Below, in pieces: positions 37,007 through 49,568 of a stretch of DNA of 64,000 nt; the first letter of the stretch is position 1, and each line of letters begins with the position of its first letter. Made by a program: the position numbers and the translations under genes. Source of the DNA: Primulina eburnea (lineage: Eukaryota; Streptophyta; Magnoliopsida; Lamiales; Gesneriaceae). Below the pieces are notes generated by a model. It was not told the origin of the DNA, did no database searches, and saw nothing but the letters and a program-made list of their open reading frames with translations. The stretch is taken from assembly GCF_022965805.1 (NCBI RefSeq), contig NC_133104.1, positions 28,764,069 to 28,828,068 of the forward strand, in the 5' to 3' direction.

Positions 37007-37513
37007 AAAAAGGAGAAATTGTTGGAAACTAAATTTCGGAGGTTTGACAAACTGAACGTTTAATAGATTGAACCAACTGATCAAGAAAACTGATAAAAAC
37101 TGATCTAAAATATGCAAAATATCGGTTGCCCATAAGTGAAGGTTAGTACGCAGATTCTCAAGGCAACTGGACTAGCAAACTAAACTACGCAGACAACTAA
37201 CTGATCGGTTACTGCAATAAGTTGTGAGCTCATCAGCTACATTCTATCAGCTGATCTTTCAGCAGGACACATCATCGGTTAAGGAAACGTAGGTTTTCAA
37301 TCGACAACTGTACAAAAGCTGACTGCCTTGGCATCGCCGCATTTCAAAATATCTGCAGTGTACGACTGTCAGAAAAAATTGACGTGGCAAACAATGGATA
37401 AAAAGTTTCAAATCGTATTCAATATTACCGTTGGATGCAAGGCCTATAACTAGCAGAGAAGAGCAGTTGAGAAATCGTCTGAATCTGATCTCTCTAAGTC
37501 TGAAATCATTGAT
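37007..37513 (+). repeat. Polypurine tract and start of an LTR (truncated)
   Basis: AAAAAGGAGAAAT (37007-37019) followed by TGTTGGAAAC at 37020 is the usual junction of a copia-type internal region with its 3' LTR. The LTR continues to about 37513, rich in AACTGATC-type palindromic pieces, and is cut where the Tat integrase sequence begins. Confidence 0.6.
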
Positions 37514-38169
37514 CATAGCCCGACCACTCTCATGAAGCCTATACGAGTATCTTGCCCCTTTGATCGGTGGGGAATGGATAAAATCACTTTGTCTTTCACT
37601 TCAATTGCCTATCCTCGAGCAAATGGCCAAACATAGGTTGTTGACAGAAATATTGTGCAAGACTTGAAAACTAGGCTACATGGCAAAGGAAATGACTGGG
37701 TGGAAGAATTGCCTAGTGTTCTTTGTGCGTACAGAATAACCCCCGGGCACCTACTCAAGAGACTCGTTTTAATATGGTGTATGGTTCTGAAGCAGTTCTT
37801 CCAGTTGAAATCGGACAATCTTCTGTCCGGGTAGAATCTTACCCAGATGAAAACGATCAAAGCCAGGCAATGGAATTGGATTTAGTGGAAGAAAAGAGAT
37901 AGCAGGCTCTAATTCAAATGGAGGCTTACCAAGGCCGGGTCATGAAATCATACAACAAGCAAGTAAGAATCCGAGATTTTCATATAGGAGATATGGTCAT
38001 GAAAAAAGTCAATCCAACCGGAGATTTTGGAAAATTGGAAGCTCGCTGGGAAGGACCTTATAAAATAACTCAGAAGGTTAGCTCGGGAGATTTTTATTCA
38101 GAAGATGCTCAAGGGCGCTCTCTCAAGAGACCATGGAATGAATTTCATTTAAAGAAATATTTTTCGTGA
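37514..38169 (+). pseudogene. Integrase remnant of a Tat-lineage gypsy element (element D)
   Basis: The first piece (37530-37900) has a truncated core: CPFDRWGMDKI is followed almost at once by YPRANGQT and WVEELPSVLCAYR, so the middle of the core, with the second catalytic Asp, is deleted. There are stops and frame changes. The C-terminal part (37918-38169) is one open stretch: VMKSYNKQVRIRDFHIGDM, GKLEARWEGPYKITQ, PWNEFHLKKYFS, which is typical of Tat elements. It ends in TGA at 38167-38169. Gag, protease and reverse transcriptase of this element are absent upstream. Confidence 0.85.
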
Positions 38170-38239
38170 AAGATGTAATTACTTTTTTGAAGTTATAATG
38201 AAAGTTATGTTCTTCTCAGAAAGTGTATAAGTGTGAATG

Positions 38240-38790
38240 TTGTATCTAAACCCGGGAGGCACAAAGCCCCGGATAATCAATAAGTCACGGCCCAAGGTTC
38301 TGCACCTTGGTTCTTAATAAGCCCAGGGCTATACACTCTGGCTCGGGCGACCACACCTCGACCATTCACAAGTCACGGGACATGGTCCCCCGGCCAAGGC
38401 TTCATACCTTGGTTATTAATAACTCCAAGGCTCTACACCCTAGCTCGGGGCACCATACCTCGACCATTCACGTACAAGTCTTGGGACATGATCCCCGGCC
38501 CAAGGCTCCGAACCTTGGTTATTAATAAGCCCAGGGCTATACACCCTAGCTCGGGGCACCAAACCTCGACAATTCACAAGTCCCGAGACATAATCCCCAG
38601 CCCAAGGCTCCGTACATTGGTTATTAATAAGCCCAAGGCTCTAGACCCTGGCTCGGGGCACCACACCTCAACGATTCTTAAGTCTCGGGACATGATCCCC
38701 GGCCCAAGTCTCAGTACCTTGGTTATTAATAAGCCCAGGGCTCTACACCCTGGCTCGAGGCACCACACCTCGACCATTCACTCTGCACTC
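38240..38790 (+). repeat. Minisatellite of about 102 bp, 5 units, after the Tat integrase
   Basis: The core TTATTAATAA (first unit TTCTTAATAA) recurs at 38311, 38413, 38519, 38621 and 38723, spacings of 102, 106, 102 and 102. Units share CCAAGGCTCC, ACCTTGGTTATTAATAAGCC, GGGCTCTACACCCTGGCTCG and ACCTCGACCATTCAC. Tat elements are known for variable tandem repeats in their 3' untranslated part. From 38791 to 39106 the pattern fades and I see no other feature. Confidence 0.92.
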
Positions 38791-39106
38791 TAGTTATGGA
38801 AAAAATGTAGGGTTCTGTACCCTGACTTAGAGGTTTTTTACACCTCAATCATTTTACTAAGTACGAGGATTTTATTCAGCTAAGGGCTCAGCACCCCGAT
38901 TCTTTATTTGAAGTGACTGGTTAATATCCAACACTTAAAAAATTTATTTTATCATTTCGTGATTAAGTTTTTTCTAAGGCCCAGTTATGAAGTTATGGTG
39001 CAAGGGGTATGGGAAAAAACACAATATTTAAAAAGAAAGAATTTCATTAATGGAAAAGCCTGGAGGCTAAAGGTTAAAAAAAAAAAATTACAAGCCTATT
39101 CTAAAT

Positions 39107-41292
39107 CTATTGTTCAGACCCTGACTGCTCTCCCTCTTTAGGGTCCTCCTTCTCCTCTTATCCATCTGTGGAAAGGGAGGCTATGGCTCGTCCGAAGTTA
39201 GGAAAATTTTCCCTATCCTTAGGCAAGAGCCCGGCCTCTACAAGTTGTTCCTGGCATTTATCAAAGCAGGTCTTGTAAAGGGGATAAGCCCGATCTTCTA
39301 CGGCCGCCTTGAATTCTGGAGAGAGGAGGAAGAAGGCCTACAGTTGCTCCTTATTCTGTTCAGCAACAGTCAGGGCCCTCTATGCAGCCTTTGCCCGGAA
39401 CATCTGTCTTTCCATTGCCTCAGACATGGATTTACTCTTGGTTTCAAGGACCGAAAAGTGCTCTTGCAGAGTCTCCTCCTGAATGAGCCTTCATTAATGT
39501 CGTCTCGGGCCTTATCCAAATCCTCGTTGGCCTTGTCCAAAGCAGAGCGCAAGCCGGCCACTTCATCTTCGTGAGTGGCTCGAGCCCGAGACAATTCCTC
39601 CTGTAGTCGCCCGTAGTTGTCCTGGAATTTCCAGGCTCGATTATTGGAAATGGTGGTTGCGGCGGCTACCTCTTCGAAGGCAAAGATCAGTAGTTGGACA
39701 CAATTTTCAAAAGGAGTTAGTAAAAAAAAGGGGGGAGAGAGAGTCCAGTCAAAAGAACTTACGGAGAGAATCATGTTTGAACCTTTGAAAAGCTTGGGCG
39801 TGGCCCGAGAGCTCCTCATATACGCCTCTTCATCAGGAATAAGGAGTTGCTTGAAGAGCTTGAGCCCAGTCGGAGTGGCTCCCTCCAGGAAAATATTAGC
39901 CCGGGTAGGCTGTTCCGACATGAGGGGCTCTTAGGTAGGCTGCTGGCGGGGAGGATGGGTCAATTGATTTGCTTGGGAAGATCCATGATCTCCCTCCTGG
40001 TTACTCTAAAAAAGAATCATCTTGGGGCTTGTGACAGCCTTTCGCTTCCTCTGGAGGAGAGGAACATTATCTTCAATTTCTTGGGATTTTGTCTGGGATG
40101 CCTCTCGGTCTTGTTGAGTGTCCACCCGAGCTGACTCCTTCAGCCATGCCGCCTCCTCCTCGTCCTCCTTCTTCTTCGTTTTCCCAGTAGCCGCTCTCCG
40201 AGCTGCAAGTTTTGCCTCTTTGGCTGCCTTTTCAGCTGCCCATTTCCTGTCAAAGGCCTCTTCCATCCTGGAATTATCTGCACAACTAAAAAGAGGGTTA
40301 GTGTGATTCTAAAATAGAGAACAAAAGGAATAAACAGAAGAGTTTGAAGAAATAAATTACCGGGTTGAGCGCACGAGCCAACAAATTCATCAATTATCCG
40401 GTCGACTGGGTTCTCTACCCAGGCACTCAACCCGTAAGTTATTAAATTCTCTTCAAAAATGAGAATGGAGGAGGAAAATCTCTGACCCTATACCAAGTCT
40501 TGGCTTCGGGTATAAGGCTCCTCAAATTTGTCGGATTTGAGGAGGGAAGGTTGTGTAGGAAGAGAAGGAAGAAACCTGGTCAAACAAGAGAGGGGTGCCA
40601 GGAGTTGTATATAAAAGAATCGTCCTTTCCACCCCTTCTGGGAAGAAAGGATATCATCAAGGAACCAGGCATTTAGCCAGGCAAACAGGGAGAAGGTATT
40701 ATTCACCAATCTGCAAAAAAAATAATGGAGGACGAGAGGGTTGATAAGAAGATTGCTCATTTTAAAAAGAACATAGGCCGAGGCTATAATGCGGAAGGAA
40801 TTGGGGTGGAGTTGGTTAATAGGTACACCAAAAAATTTGGCAACCTCGATATAGAAGGGGGGGGGGATAGGGAACTAGAGACCATTTCTGACTTGGCCCT
40901 GGAAGAAAATTGTAAAACCGGGAGGGGGGATGCCTGCCCTACAGAGGGGCCATGTATCAAAATTGGAAAAGTTGAGGGGATGGAGCCAGGAGTCCTAAGC
41001 TCCTCATCCACTCTCTAGCGCAGAGTGTTGCTCACTAAATCGAACCAGGGAACTATTGGAGTCTCAGATTGGGGTGGGGAGGAAGCTCGGGCTTTGCCCT
41101 TGCTCTTTTTCCGAGCTCGGGAAGGGCCAGAGGAGGAAGACTTGGATTTTTTGGTTTTTGGCTTTTTAGAAGACGGGGCGAAAAGGCGTGGTGGGGCGAA
41201 GGAGGAGGTGAATCGGAGCGCATCGCGGTGGACTTGTAGCTAGGCGAGCCTCGCGCATTTGATCCTGAGGTGGAAGAGGTAGAGTTTGACAT
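39107..41292 (-). pseudogene. Antisense gene of the Tat element (Transposase_28-like, coiled coil), with introns
   Basis: Opposite in direction to the integrase. Start ATG at 41292 (MSNSTSSTSGSNARG, Ser-rich). Then a globular part (PNFLVYLLTNSTPIPSAL, NTFSLFAWLNAWFLDD, KGWKGRFFYIQ) like the plant gypsy-type transposon family Transposase_28; a Lys/Glu-rich segment (EEAFDRKWAAEKAAKEAKLA); a coiled coil (WKFQDNYGRLQEELSRARA to LDKARDDI); and a conserved C terminus (FKAAVEDRAYPLYKTCFDKC, ENFPNFGRAIASL) with stop at 39109-39107. Introns are indicated by donors CCCG|GTAATTT (about 40362) and CTCTCC|GTAAGTT (about 39760) and acceptor TTGTGCAG (about 40283). Frame breaks near 39450 and 41050 suggest decay. 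Extra antisense genes are known in Tat elements; the role of this one is unknown. Confidence 0.7.
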
Positions 41293-41428
41293 TTAAAGAG
41301 AATCAAGAGGGAACTTACGTGATTAGATGGGAGATGAAGGCTTGAGAGTGGGGAGTCGCCGGAGTAGAGGAACGCTGCACGTCAGAGAAAGCGAAACATT
41401 TGGAGAGAACAATTGAAGGGGGTGCGTT

Positions 41429-41438
41429 GTTATATATA
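41429..41438 (-). promoter_or_regulatory. TATA box for the antisense gene
   Basis: TATATATAAC on the minus strand, about 140 bases upstream of the ATG at 41292, a sensible spacing for a plant promoter. A GTAAGTT donor-like site in between (about 41321) could mark a leader intron. Inferred from sequence only. Confidence 0.55.
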
Positions 41439-41499
41439 AGTGGAGGGAATCATTAATCTAAAGTTGAATCCGACGGTCAGGAGGTATCCTGGAAATAGT

Positions 41500-42395
41500 G
41501 CAGGTAGGTGAAAGGACTTGCACAGATATCGAAGCGTCAGACTTATCATATTCTCAGAATATGAAACGTTTTGGGCCGTTAGAATTCTAGGGCATACGTC
41601 ATCATTACATCATCTCCACTGCCCGAGAAGACTAAACGACAAAAATATTCGGGAGATATAATGCCCCGGCATCTTATTCAAAGTCCGGGATATATAAGGC
41701 ACCGAAATCTTATTCAAAGTCCGAGAGACATGAGTTCTCAGCATCATCTTATTCAAAGTCCGAGAGACATGAGTTTTCAGCATCTTATCTTAAGCCCGTG
41801 AGATTGAAGCTCCAGGCACCTCATCCCTTCTCTAGGATATTTGAAGCTCCCAATGCTTTTATAGTCAGGAATTGATTATCTTTCTATTTAAGCCCAAGCG
41901 TGACTGATCGGGACAGCGAATAAGACTCTAGCCCGAATATTTAAGGGATGGGTGGTGATAACCCCATAAGAGCCCAGGTCATCCATAACCCTGGAAACTA
42001 AATGGATAGCCTGAATCAGAGTCAATATGCAAATTACTTCCTTCAGCAGTCGGGCATGGCTCGGGCAATCAGGAGCTCGGGCTCTCGTACAAGATCCCGA
42101 GAACTTTTACACGGGATACATCGAGATGCACACAATACTCGAGTGTATCAGTATGGGCTACCTTATGCTTGGCAGTCAAGGCTGTCAGAACTACATGGGT
42201 TTGGCGTGTCAAAGAAGTCATCATAAGCAGGGTATGGGCAGCCGCCTTATCATACTTAGCAGGTGGGCACTGAAAACAAGGTAATCATGGGATTTTCTCA
42301 TATAAATAGCACGTATATTTCTCATTTATGGATTCTGGAATTTTTAACTCTCAAACACTCACGTATATCATCACATATACAACCATTTTACTCTT
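41500..42395 (+). repeat. Tat 3' LTR, left part (before the insertion of element E)
   Basis: Contains short tandem repeats of ATCTTATTCAAAGTCCG (about 41670-41765, three copies) and a TATA box TATAAATAG at 42301-42309. It is cut at 42395 by element E and resumes at 54869. The exact LTR start is not resolved. Confidence 0.55.
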
Positions 42396-43943
42396 TGATA
42401 AACATAAAAATTTTACATTAATTAAATGTTTTATAATATAAATATATAGTTTTTGCTTTATTAAATGTTTAAATATTATATGTTTTATGATAAATTGTAT
42501 ATAATATAAGTTGTTGTGTAATTACAAGTTTTTACTATTTTTTACAAGTTCGATAAAACAAGAATAAACTTGGCGTTGCAAATGGGATTAAGATGATTCT
42601 TGGACTTGTAGAAAGTTGATGTTAATATCTACAATATTGGTGGCAAGCATGAGATAAAAATCCTCTCACAATTGGGATCAAATTAAGCAACAAATAAAGT
42701 TACCAAAGGAGTGGCAGTTTTACCATGCTCTAGTATTTTGACCATATCTCTCAAATTACTTGGTCAAATGGTCTGAAAAAAAATACCACAACTAGACAAC
42801 TCAATTATCCGCATGTTTCTTTTTATGTGAAGAAGCAAATTCGGAGAAGAAGATTTTCAAAAGTGATGTGTAATATAATATAATATCTTGGAACACCAAT
42901 GAAGACTTATGTGTAAAAAAAAATATTTTATTTGTGGTTGTCTCCCCAAATTTGGCTATAAATAGTGGTGCATTGTAATGTATTGAGATATCCCTCATTC
43001 GATGAACAAACCTTTGAGTTCATAATATTTCTCTCTATATTTGTTCTTTATTTCTTCATTTAAATACAATTAGCATGTTAATTTCATATTCAAATTTTTA
43101 CACTTTGAATAATGAATAGCTAACTTTCTAAAGTTGAGATGAAAATGTGAAACTCTTGGCATGATAATAAGGTTGCTAAAAGGTAAGAATCTATGTTTTA
43201 TATTATTTAATCATTATTTATTGTTTATGTTATATTTATTTCTTTAAGCATTTTTATACCCTACTTATAAGTGGGAGTTTTGATTTATTGTTGTTATATG
43301 TTATACTAAATTCTTGGAGCTATTTAAATGTTAGTTTGGTATTACCAACCATTTAAAGTGGATGTCTTGATTTATTATATATGAATATATTATAATATTA
43401 AATTACTTGGAACCATTTAAATGTTTGTTTGGTTTTACCAACCATTTAAAGTGGGAAGTTTGAAATATATCATAATATTAATTTCTTGGTACCAATGTTA
43501 GTTTGGTTTTACCAACTATTTAAAGTGAGAACCTTGATTTATTGTTTACAAATATATATATAGCACAATAAATACTTGACAACATTTATAAGTTTTGGTA
43601 TATATTATATACTTAAAAGATAATAATATATAACATAATATAATTATGATTATTTAATATATTGGAACCATTTTATTAAGTGGATTTCAATAATGTTCGT
43701 CAATGTTAACTTTATTAAAATACCAAGAGTGGATCCTTTAATCTCAACTACTTAAATTAAAATTTGAACAATTAAAAATTACCAATTAAAGATTCAAACA
43801 ACTAAAAGAAAAAATAAATAAAAAGACATTGTAGTGGACTTGTAATTACCTTAGCTTCCTCGTGGATACGATATTCGAACTCATCAAATTATACTATTTG
43901 TGGACAACCTGCTCTTGGGAGTGCAACAATCAAAGTCGCAACA
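42396..43943 (+). repeat. 5' LTR of element E (1548 bp)
   Basis: Runs from TGATAAACAT to GTCGCAACA. TATA box TATAAATAG at 42957-42965, so transcription starts near 42990. Downstream, three to four diverged units of about 80-110 bp containing AACCATTTAAA and its inverted form occupy 43300-43560. The same arrangement is in the 3' LTR. Confidence 0.93.
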
Positions 43944-43949
43944 AGTTTT

Positions 43950-43967
43950 TGGCGCCGTTGCCGGGGA
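43950..43967 (+). other. Primer-binding site of element E (tRNA-Asp type)
   Basis: TGGCGCCGTTGCCGGGGA, six bases after the LTR, is the site used by Athila and Tat elements and is thought to pair with tRNA-Asp. It separates this element from the tRNA-iMet users A, B and C. Confidence 0.9.
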
Positions 43968-44140
43968 AGTATAATTTAATTTCAAGTCTATTTAATTTCT
44001 TTTATAGTTTATTTTTCTTTATTTGAATTTTTATTGCTTTTGTGTGTTTTTATTCTTTTGCATTTGCATTTGAATGAGTATTTGGTCACGTACACTTATT
44101 GGTCGACTCATTTGAAATAACCTTTTATTTTTACAAAACA

Positions 44141-45708
44141 TGGCAGAAGAACTCATCCAAGAAAATGAAGATGAAATTCAATCTCAACTTGATAATGATA
44201 GACGAAGAACACTTAGAGATCACATGAATCCTACACGTACTAGTGCACCTTCATGTCTAGTTTTTCCCCCTGATGCATCTCATTAAAATTTAAAGCCTGG
44301 TATTATCCAAAATTTACCCAATTTTCATGGCTTAGATTCTGAAAATCAATAAATGCATTTACGAAAGTTTGAAGAAGTGTGCAACACATATAATGATCTA
44401 AATTGTAGCATGAACACCATTCGACTTAATATTTTTTCCTTTTTCTTTAAAAGATAAAGCTAAAACTTGGCTACAAAATCTTAGATCGGGATCCATTCGA
44501 ACTTGGGATGAATTGCAACAACAATTTTTGAAAAAGTTTATTCCATCTCATAGAACAAATTCTTTCAAAAGGCAAATCATCACTTTCACTCAAAAACAAG
44601 AAGAAACCTTTTATCAGTGTTGGGATAGATACAAAGAATTGCTTAATCTTTGTCCACATCATGGTTTTGAAATTTGGAGAGTTCTTTCTCAATTTTATGA
44701 AGGCTTAACATCTACAGATAGGCAAATGGTTGAATTTATGTGTAATGGAACATTTGAAGATAAAGATCCAAACGAGACAATTGAGTATCTCGATTCATTA
44801 GCCGAAAATGCTCAAAATTGGGACACTATAGGTACAATCGAACCATCAAACAAGATTTAATCTCCCACATCTGGTAGAGGTATGTACACCCTCAAAGATG
44901 AACATGATCTCCAAGCTAGATTTACCTCTTTGGCAAGAAAAGTTGAGGCTCTTGAATTGAAAAAAATGGTCAATTAAAAACTATTCAAGAAATTGAGTGT
45001 CACATCTGTGATACAAGTGATCATTCTACAAAAGATTGTCTCACTTTGCCCTCTTTTAAAGAATGTCTCCATGAACAAGTCAATGTTTTGAACAATTTCA
45101 AAATGCCAAATTTTGAACCATTTTCTCAAAATTACAATCCAGGTTGGCGAAATCATCCAAATTTTAGTTGGAGGAATGATAATGTTGCACAATTTCCGCA
45201 ACCACATTTTCAAAATCAACAAAATTTTCAAAATTATTCACCTTATGTTCCTCCACCGAAAAGGAATTTGGAAGATTTATTGAATTCTTTCATTGCAAAG
45301 CAAGAGTCTATCAATACTCAAACTGCTCAAACCATGACATATTTGAAAGATACTCTTGCTAAATTTGCATCTGCAACTAATGTTCATGAAAATGGTAAAT
45401 TTTCTTCACAACCTCTGCCTAATCCCAAGGATCATCATTCACAAACTGGAACTTCTAGAACTCAACAGATGGATCAGGTAAAATCTGTTATTACCCTTCG
45501 AAGTGGTAAGGTTGTGGAAAAATCCATTCTTGAACCTTGTGAAGATGATGATAAATCAACTCCAAAGGGTAAGGAAGTGGAACCCATAACTTGCGAAGAG
45601 GAGGTTCAACAGACAGTGTCACCACCATTCTCTCATGCATTGAAAAATACAAAAAAATCAAATTTGAATTCTGATATATATGATATTTTTAAACAGGTAC
45701 CATCATAA
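44141..45708 (+). pseudogene. gag of element E, broken
   Basis: ATG at 44141 (MAEELIQENED), then stops at about 44284 and 44350 and a frame change near 44440. The capsid core is readable at 44513-44860 (LKKFIPSHRTNSFKRQI, YQCWDRYKELLNLCPHHGFE, EYLDSLAENAQNWD). The zinc knuckle CHICDTSDHSTKDC (CX2CX4HX4C) is near 45000. The region after it (45046-45708) is Asn/Gln-rich and contains ITLRSGKVVE, a motif usual in Athila gag just before the protease. Confidence 0.88.
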
Positions 45709-45731
45709 CCCAAATTTTTGAAAGACACAAA

Positions 45732-46320
45732 TTGAATGTGAAAAAGAAAGCATTTTTAGCCGAACAAGTAAGTGCAATCATTCAAAATAATAATACTTTG
45801 AAATACAAAGACCCTGGTTGTCCTACTATTTCATGTATTATTGGAGAACGAAAGATTAAAAAATCCTTGCTTGATCTTGGAGCTAGTGTGAATTTACTTC
45901 CATATTCAGTTTATCAAGAACTCAATCTAGGCGAGTTAAAATCTATTTCGGTAACACTTTTACTTGCCGATAGATCTGTTAAAGTGCCAAGAGGTATGGT
46001 AGAAGACGTATTGGTCCAAGTTGATAACTTTGTATATCCTGTCAATTTCATAGTTTTAGATACACAACCTATCGAAGTTTGTAATGCAATTCTGTAATTC
46101 TAGGTCGTCCATTTTTAGCGACTTAAAATGCTCTTATAAATTGCATGAATGGAATAATGAAGTTGTCATTTGGTAACATGACATTGGAGCTCAATGTTTT
46201 TAATCTTTGTAAGAAACCACATGACAAAGGAGATGAAAGTGAAGATGAAAATCTTATTGAAACTCTTATGGAAGAAAACATTCAAGAAGGGAGTACTCTG
46301 ATCAATTAGATATTTTTTCA
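45732..46320 (+). pseudogene. Protease region of element E, broken
   Basis: KDPGCPTISCIIGERKI leads to active-site strand DLGASVNLLPYSVYQEL, then ADRSVKVPRGMVEDVLVQVD. The frame is open to 46097, then shifts; GRPFLA-type codons follow at about 46107 in another frame. The remaining acidic linker is degraded. Confidence 0.85.
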
Positions 46321-46440
46321 ATTGAAACTGTTAAAGAAAATATTGAAATTGATCTTGATGATTTCATCAGGTATCACTCGTTACCAGGATCAGAGAAAGA
46401 ATTTGATGCAAAATATGAGAACAAAGACGACCCACCCATA

Positions 46441-47960
46441 TTGGAGTTAAAACCCTTGCCAGAAGAATTGAGGTATGCATTTCTTGGAGAAGATGAAACA
46501 TATCCGGTGGTAATTTCTTCCAAACTAGAAAGTGATCAAGAAGGTAAATTAGTTGATATGCTTAAAAGACATAAAAATGCAATTGGTTGGACACTAAAAG
46601 ATCTCGAGGGCATTAATCCACTAATTTGCACTCACAAAATTCACTTAGAAGAAAATGCAAAAACATCTCAACAACCACAAAGGAGATTAAATCCACACAT
46701 GAAAGATGTTGTGAAAACTGAAGTTCTGAAACTACTTGATGTTGGGATTATCTACCCTATTTCTGATTGTAAGTGGGTAAGCTAGTTCCAAAAATATCTG
46801 GCATCACAGTGAAAAAAAATGAAAAAGGTGAATTGTTAACAAGTCGAGTCCCATCTAGTTGGCGGATGTGTATTGATTATAGAAAATTAAATGACGCCAC
46901 TAGAAAAGATCATTTTCCATTACCATTTTTGGATCAAATTTTAGAAAGTGTAGCAGGTCATCCATACTACTGTTTTCTTGATGGATATTCAGGTTATTAT
47001 CAAATTCTCATTGCACTCGAAGATCAAGATAAAACTACATTCACATGTCCTTTTGGAACATTTGCATTTAGAAGGATGCCATCTGGATTATGCGATGCCC
47101 CAACAACATTTCAAAGATGTATGCTAAGTATTTTTTGCGACATGGTTGAAAATTGTTTGGAAATTTTCATGGATGATTTAACTGTCTTTGGGAATACATT
47201 TGATAATTGTCTTCAAAATTTGGAAAAAGTTTAAAAAGATGCGAGGAAAAAGGTCTTATTTTAAATTGAGAAAAATGTCATTACATGATTACTTCTGGAA
47301 TTGTTTTGAGACATGTCGTGTTATCTCATGGAATTGAAGTTGATAAAGCAAAAGTTGATGTCATTGCCAATTTACCCCCTCCAAAAACCATTAAAGAAAT
47401 TCGCTCATTTTTGGGATATGCTGAATTTTATAAGAGGTTTACAAAGGACTTTAGTTTAATCTCTAAACCCATTTGTAACCTCTTAACAAAAGACACTGCA
47501 TTTGAGTGGACTCAAGAATGTCAAAATTCTTTTGATAAAATCATTCGACATTTAACATCAGCTCCTATCATGCAACCTCCTGATTGGTCTTTACCATTTG
47601 AAATCATGTGCGATGCGAGTGATTATGCAGTCGGTGCAGTATTGGGTCAAAGAAGAAACGGTAGGCCTTATGTGATATATTATGCAAGTAGAACTTTAAA
47701 CAATGCTCAAATGAATTACTCCACAACTGAAAAAGAACTACTTGTTGTAATATTTGCATTAGATAAATTTCGTTCTTATTTGATTGGATCAACGAATATT
47801 GTGTTTACTGATAATTCTGCTATTAGATATTTGTTGACCAAACAGGATGCAAAGCCACGACTTATACGATGGATTTTGTTGCTCCAAGAATTTGACATTG
47901 TGATCAAAGATAAAAAAAGAACCGAGAATGTCGTAGCCGATCATTTATCGAGATTAGTAA
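46441..47960 (+). pseudogene. Reverse transcriptase and RNase H of element E, broken
   Basis: Three frames in series: 46441-46785 (LRYAFLGEDETYPVVIS, NPLICTHKIHLEE, QRRLNPHMKDVVKTEV), 46773-47234 (CIDYRKLNDATRKDHFPL, FLDGYSGYYQI, catalytic EIFMDDLTVFG) and 47285 onward ([18 protein letters not shown]; RNase [46 protein letters not shown]). Breaks near 46780 and 47234 are small frameshifting changes. RNase H is intact within its frame. Confidence 0.9.
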
Positions 47961-49317
47961 CAGGATCATCTTGTGAAATGACACCAATTAACGATAATTT
48001 TCCTAATGAACATCTATTTTCAGTTACAACTACACCTTGGTTTGCTAATATAGTAAATTTTCTTTTGGCAGGAAAAATGCCACCGCAATGGAGTTCTCAA
48101 GATAAAAGAAAATTTTTGAATGAGGTAAAAAACTTTTATTGGGATGATCCGTATCTGTTCAAGTATTGTCCGGATCAAATTTCTCGACGTTGCATACCCG
48201 ACAATGAGGTAAGTAGTGTCATTAAATTTTGTCATTCAGAAGCATGCGGAGGACATTTTTCTTCAAAGAAAACGACTGCAAAAATCTTACAGTGTGGATT
48301 TTATTGGCCCACTTTGTTTAAAGACACCCACGAAACCTGCAAGATCTGTGAAAATTGTCAAAATTGGGTGCGATTTCAAAAAGAAACATGATGCCTTTGA
48401 ATCCTATAATTGAAATTGAAATCTTTAACTGTTGGGGAATTTATTTTATGGGACCTTTTCCACCATCGTTTGGATACTTGTATATTTTAGTTGCAGTTGA
48501 TTATGTCTCCAAATGGATAGAGGTAATTCCATGTCGAACAAATGATCATAAAATCGTCATCAAATTTTTAAAAGAAAATATTTTTAGTAGATTTGGAATT
48601 TCTCGAGCCATGATAAGTGATGGGGGAATTCACTTTGTTAATAAACCATTTGCTTCATTAATGAAAAAATATGGTATTACTCATAAACTAACTACTCCTT
48701 ATCATCCTCAAACAAATGGACAAGTTGAATTAGCTAATAGGGAGATAAAACAAATTTTGGAAAAAACTGTTAACTCAAATAGAAAAGATTGGTCTCTGCG
48801 ACTTAATGATGCACTTTGGGCATATCGAACAGCTTTTAAAAGATCATTGAATATGTCTCCCTATAGGTTGGTTTATGAAAAACATTGTCATTTGCCTGTG
48901 GAATTGGAACATAAAGCTTATTGGGCGATCAAAACTTTAAATTCAAGCATGGATGATGCCAACAAATTGCGTAAATTGCAACTTAATGAACTTGATGAAC
49001 TCAGAAATGACGCGTATGAGAATTCAAGGATTTATAAAGCAAAAATCAAATCATTTCATGATAAAACAATTCTTAGAAAATCTTTTGAGACTGGTAAAAA
49101 AATTTTGCTTTATAATTCTCGACTTCACATATTCCCAGGAAAATTACGATCAAGATGGACAGGCCCATATGTTGTAAAGCATGTGTATACTTATGGAGCT
49201 GTGGATATTGAAAATCCTAAAAATGGTGATATTTTTAAAGTAAATGGACAAAGGCTTAAACCATTTTTAGAAAATGAAATCTTTCCAGAAGAGTTTATTT
49301 CCCTTTATGATCCTTGA
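47961..49317 (+). pseudogene. Integrase of element E, one break
   Basis: Zinc domain: [20 protein letters not shown] and CKICENCQ (to 48391). A frame change near 48360-48400 leads to the catalytic core: [24 protein letters not shown] for the second Asp, and [20 protein letters not shown] with the Glu. The C-terminal part contains [20 protein letters not shown] and ends at TGA 49315-49317 (FISLYDP). The first Asp (D in WGIDFMGP in relatives) is Tyr here, so the active site looks damaged. Confidence 0.88.
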
Positions 49318-49568
49318 TTTTTTTTTTTTTTTTGGTGTTGCATTTAAGTTTGTTTGTTTTTATTTCAGGTTTTCTTAATTTTTTTATTCTCCCGGTTAAA
49401 TGGCGGATAACGGTACTCCGTGACTCTCATAGTCGATTAAATCAGTTTCCCACAATTGCTGATATAAAAATAAAAAAATCATTTCTTTTCTTTTCAAAAC
49501 GGATGAAATTCTCTCAAAAATTTGTAAATATTTTCCCTCTGTTTTTGAAAATGTTCTAAGAAAAATTT

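Noticed and set aside
40725..41018. 97-residue plus-strand frame near the antisense gene
   Set aside because: It is the complement of the antisense coding region, whose minus-strand reading gives recognisable family motifs.
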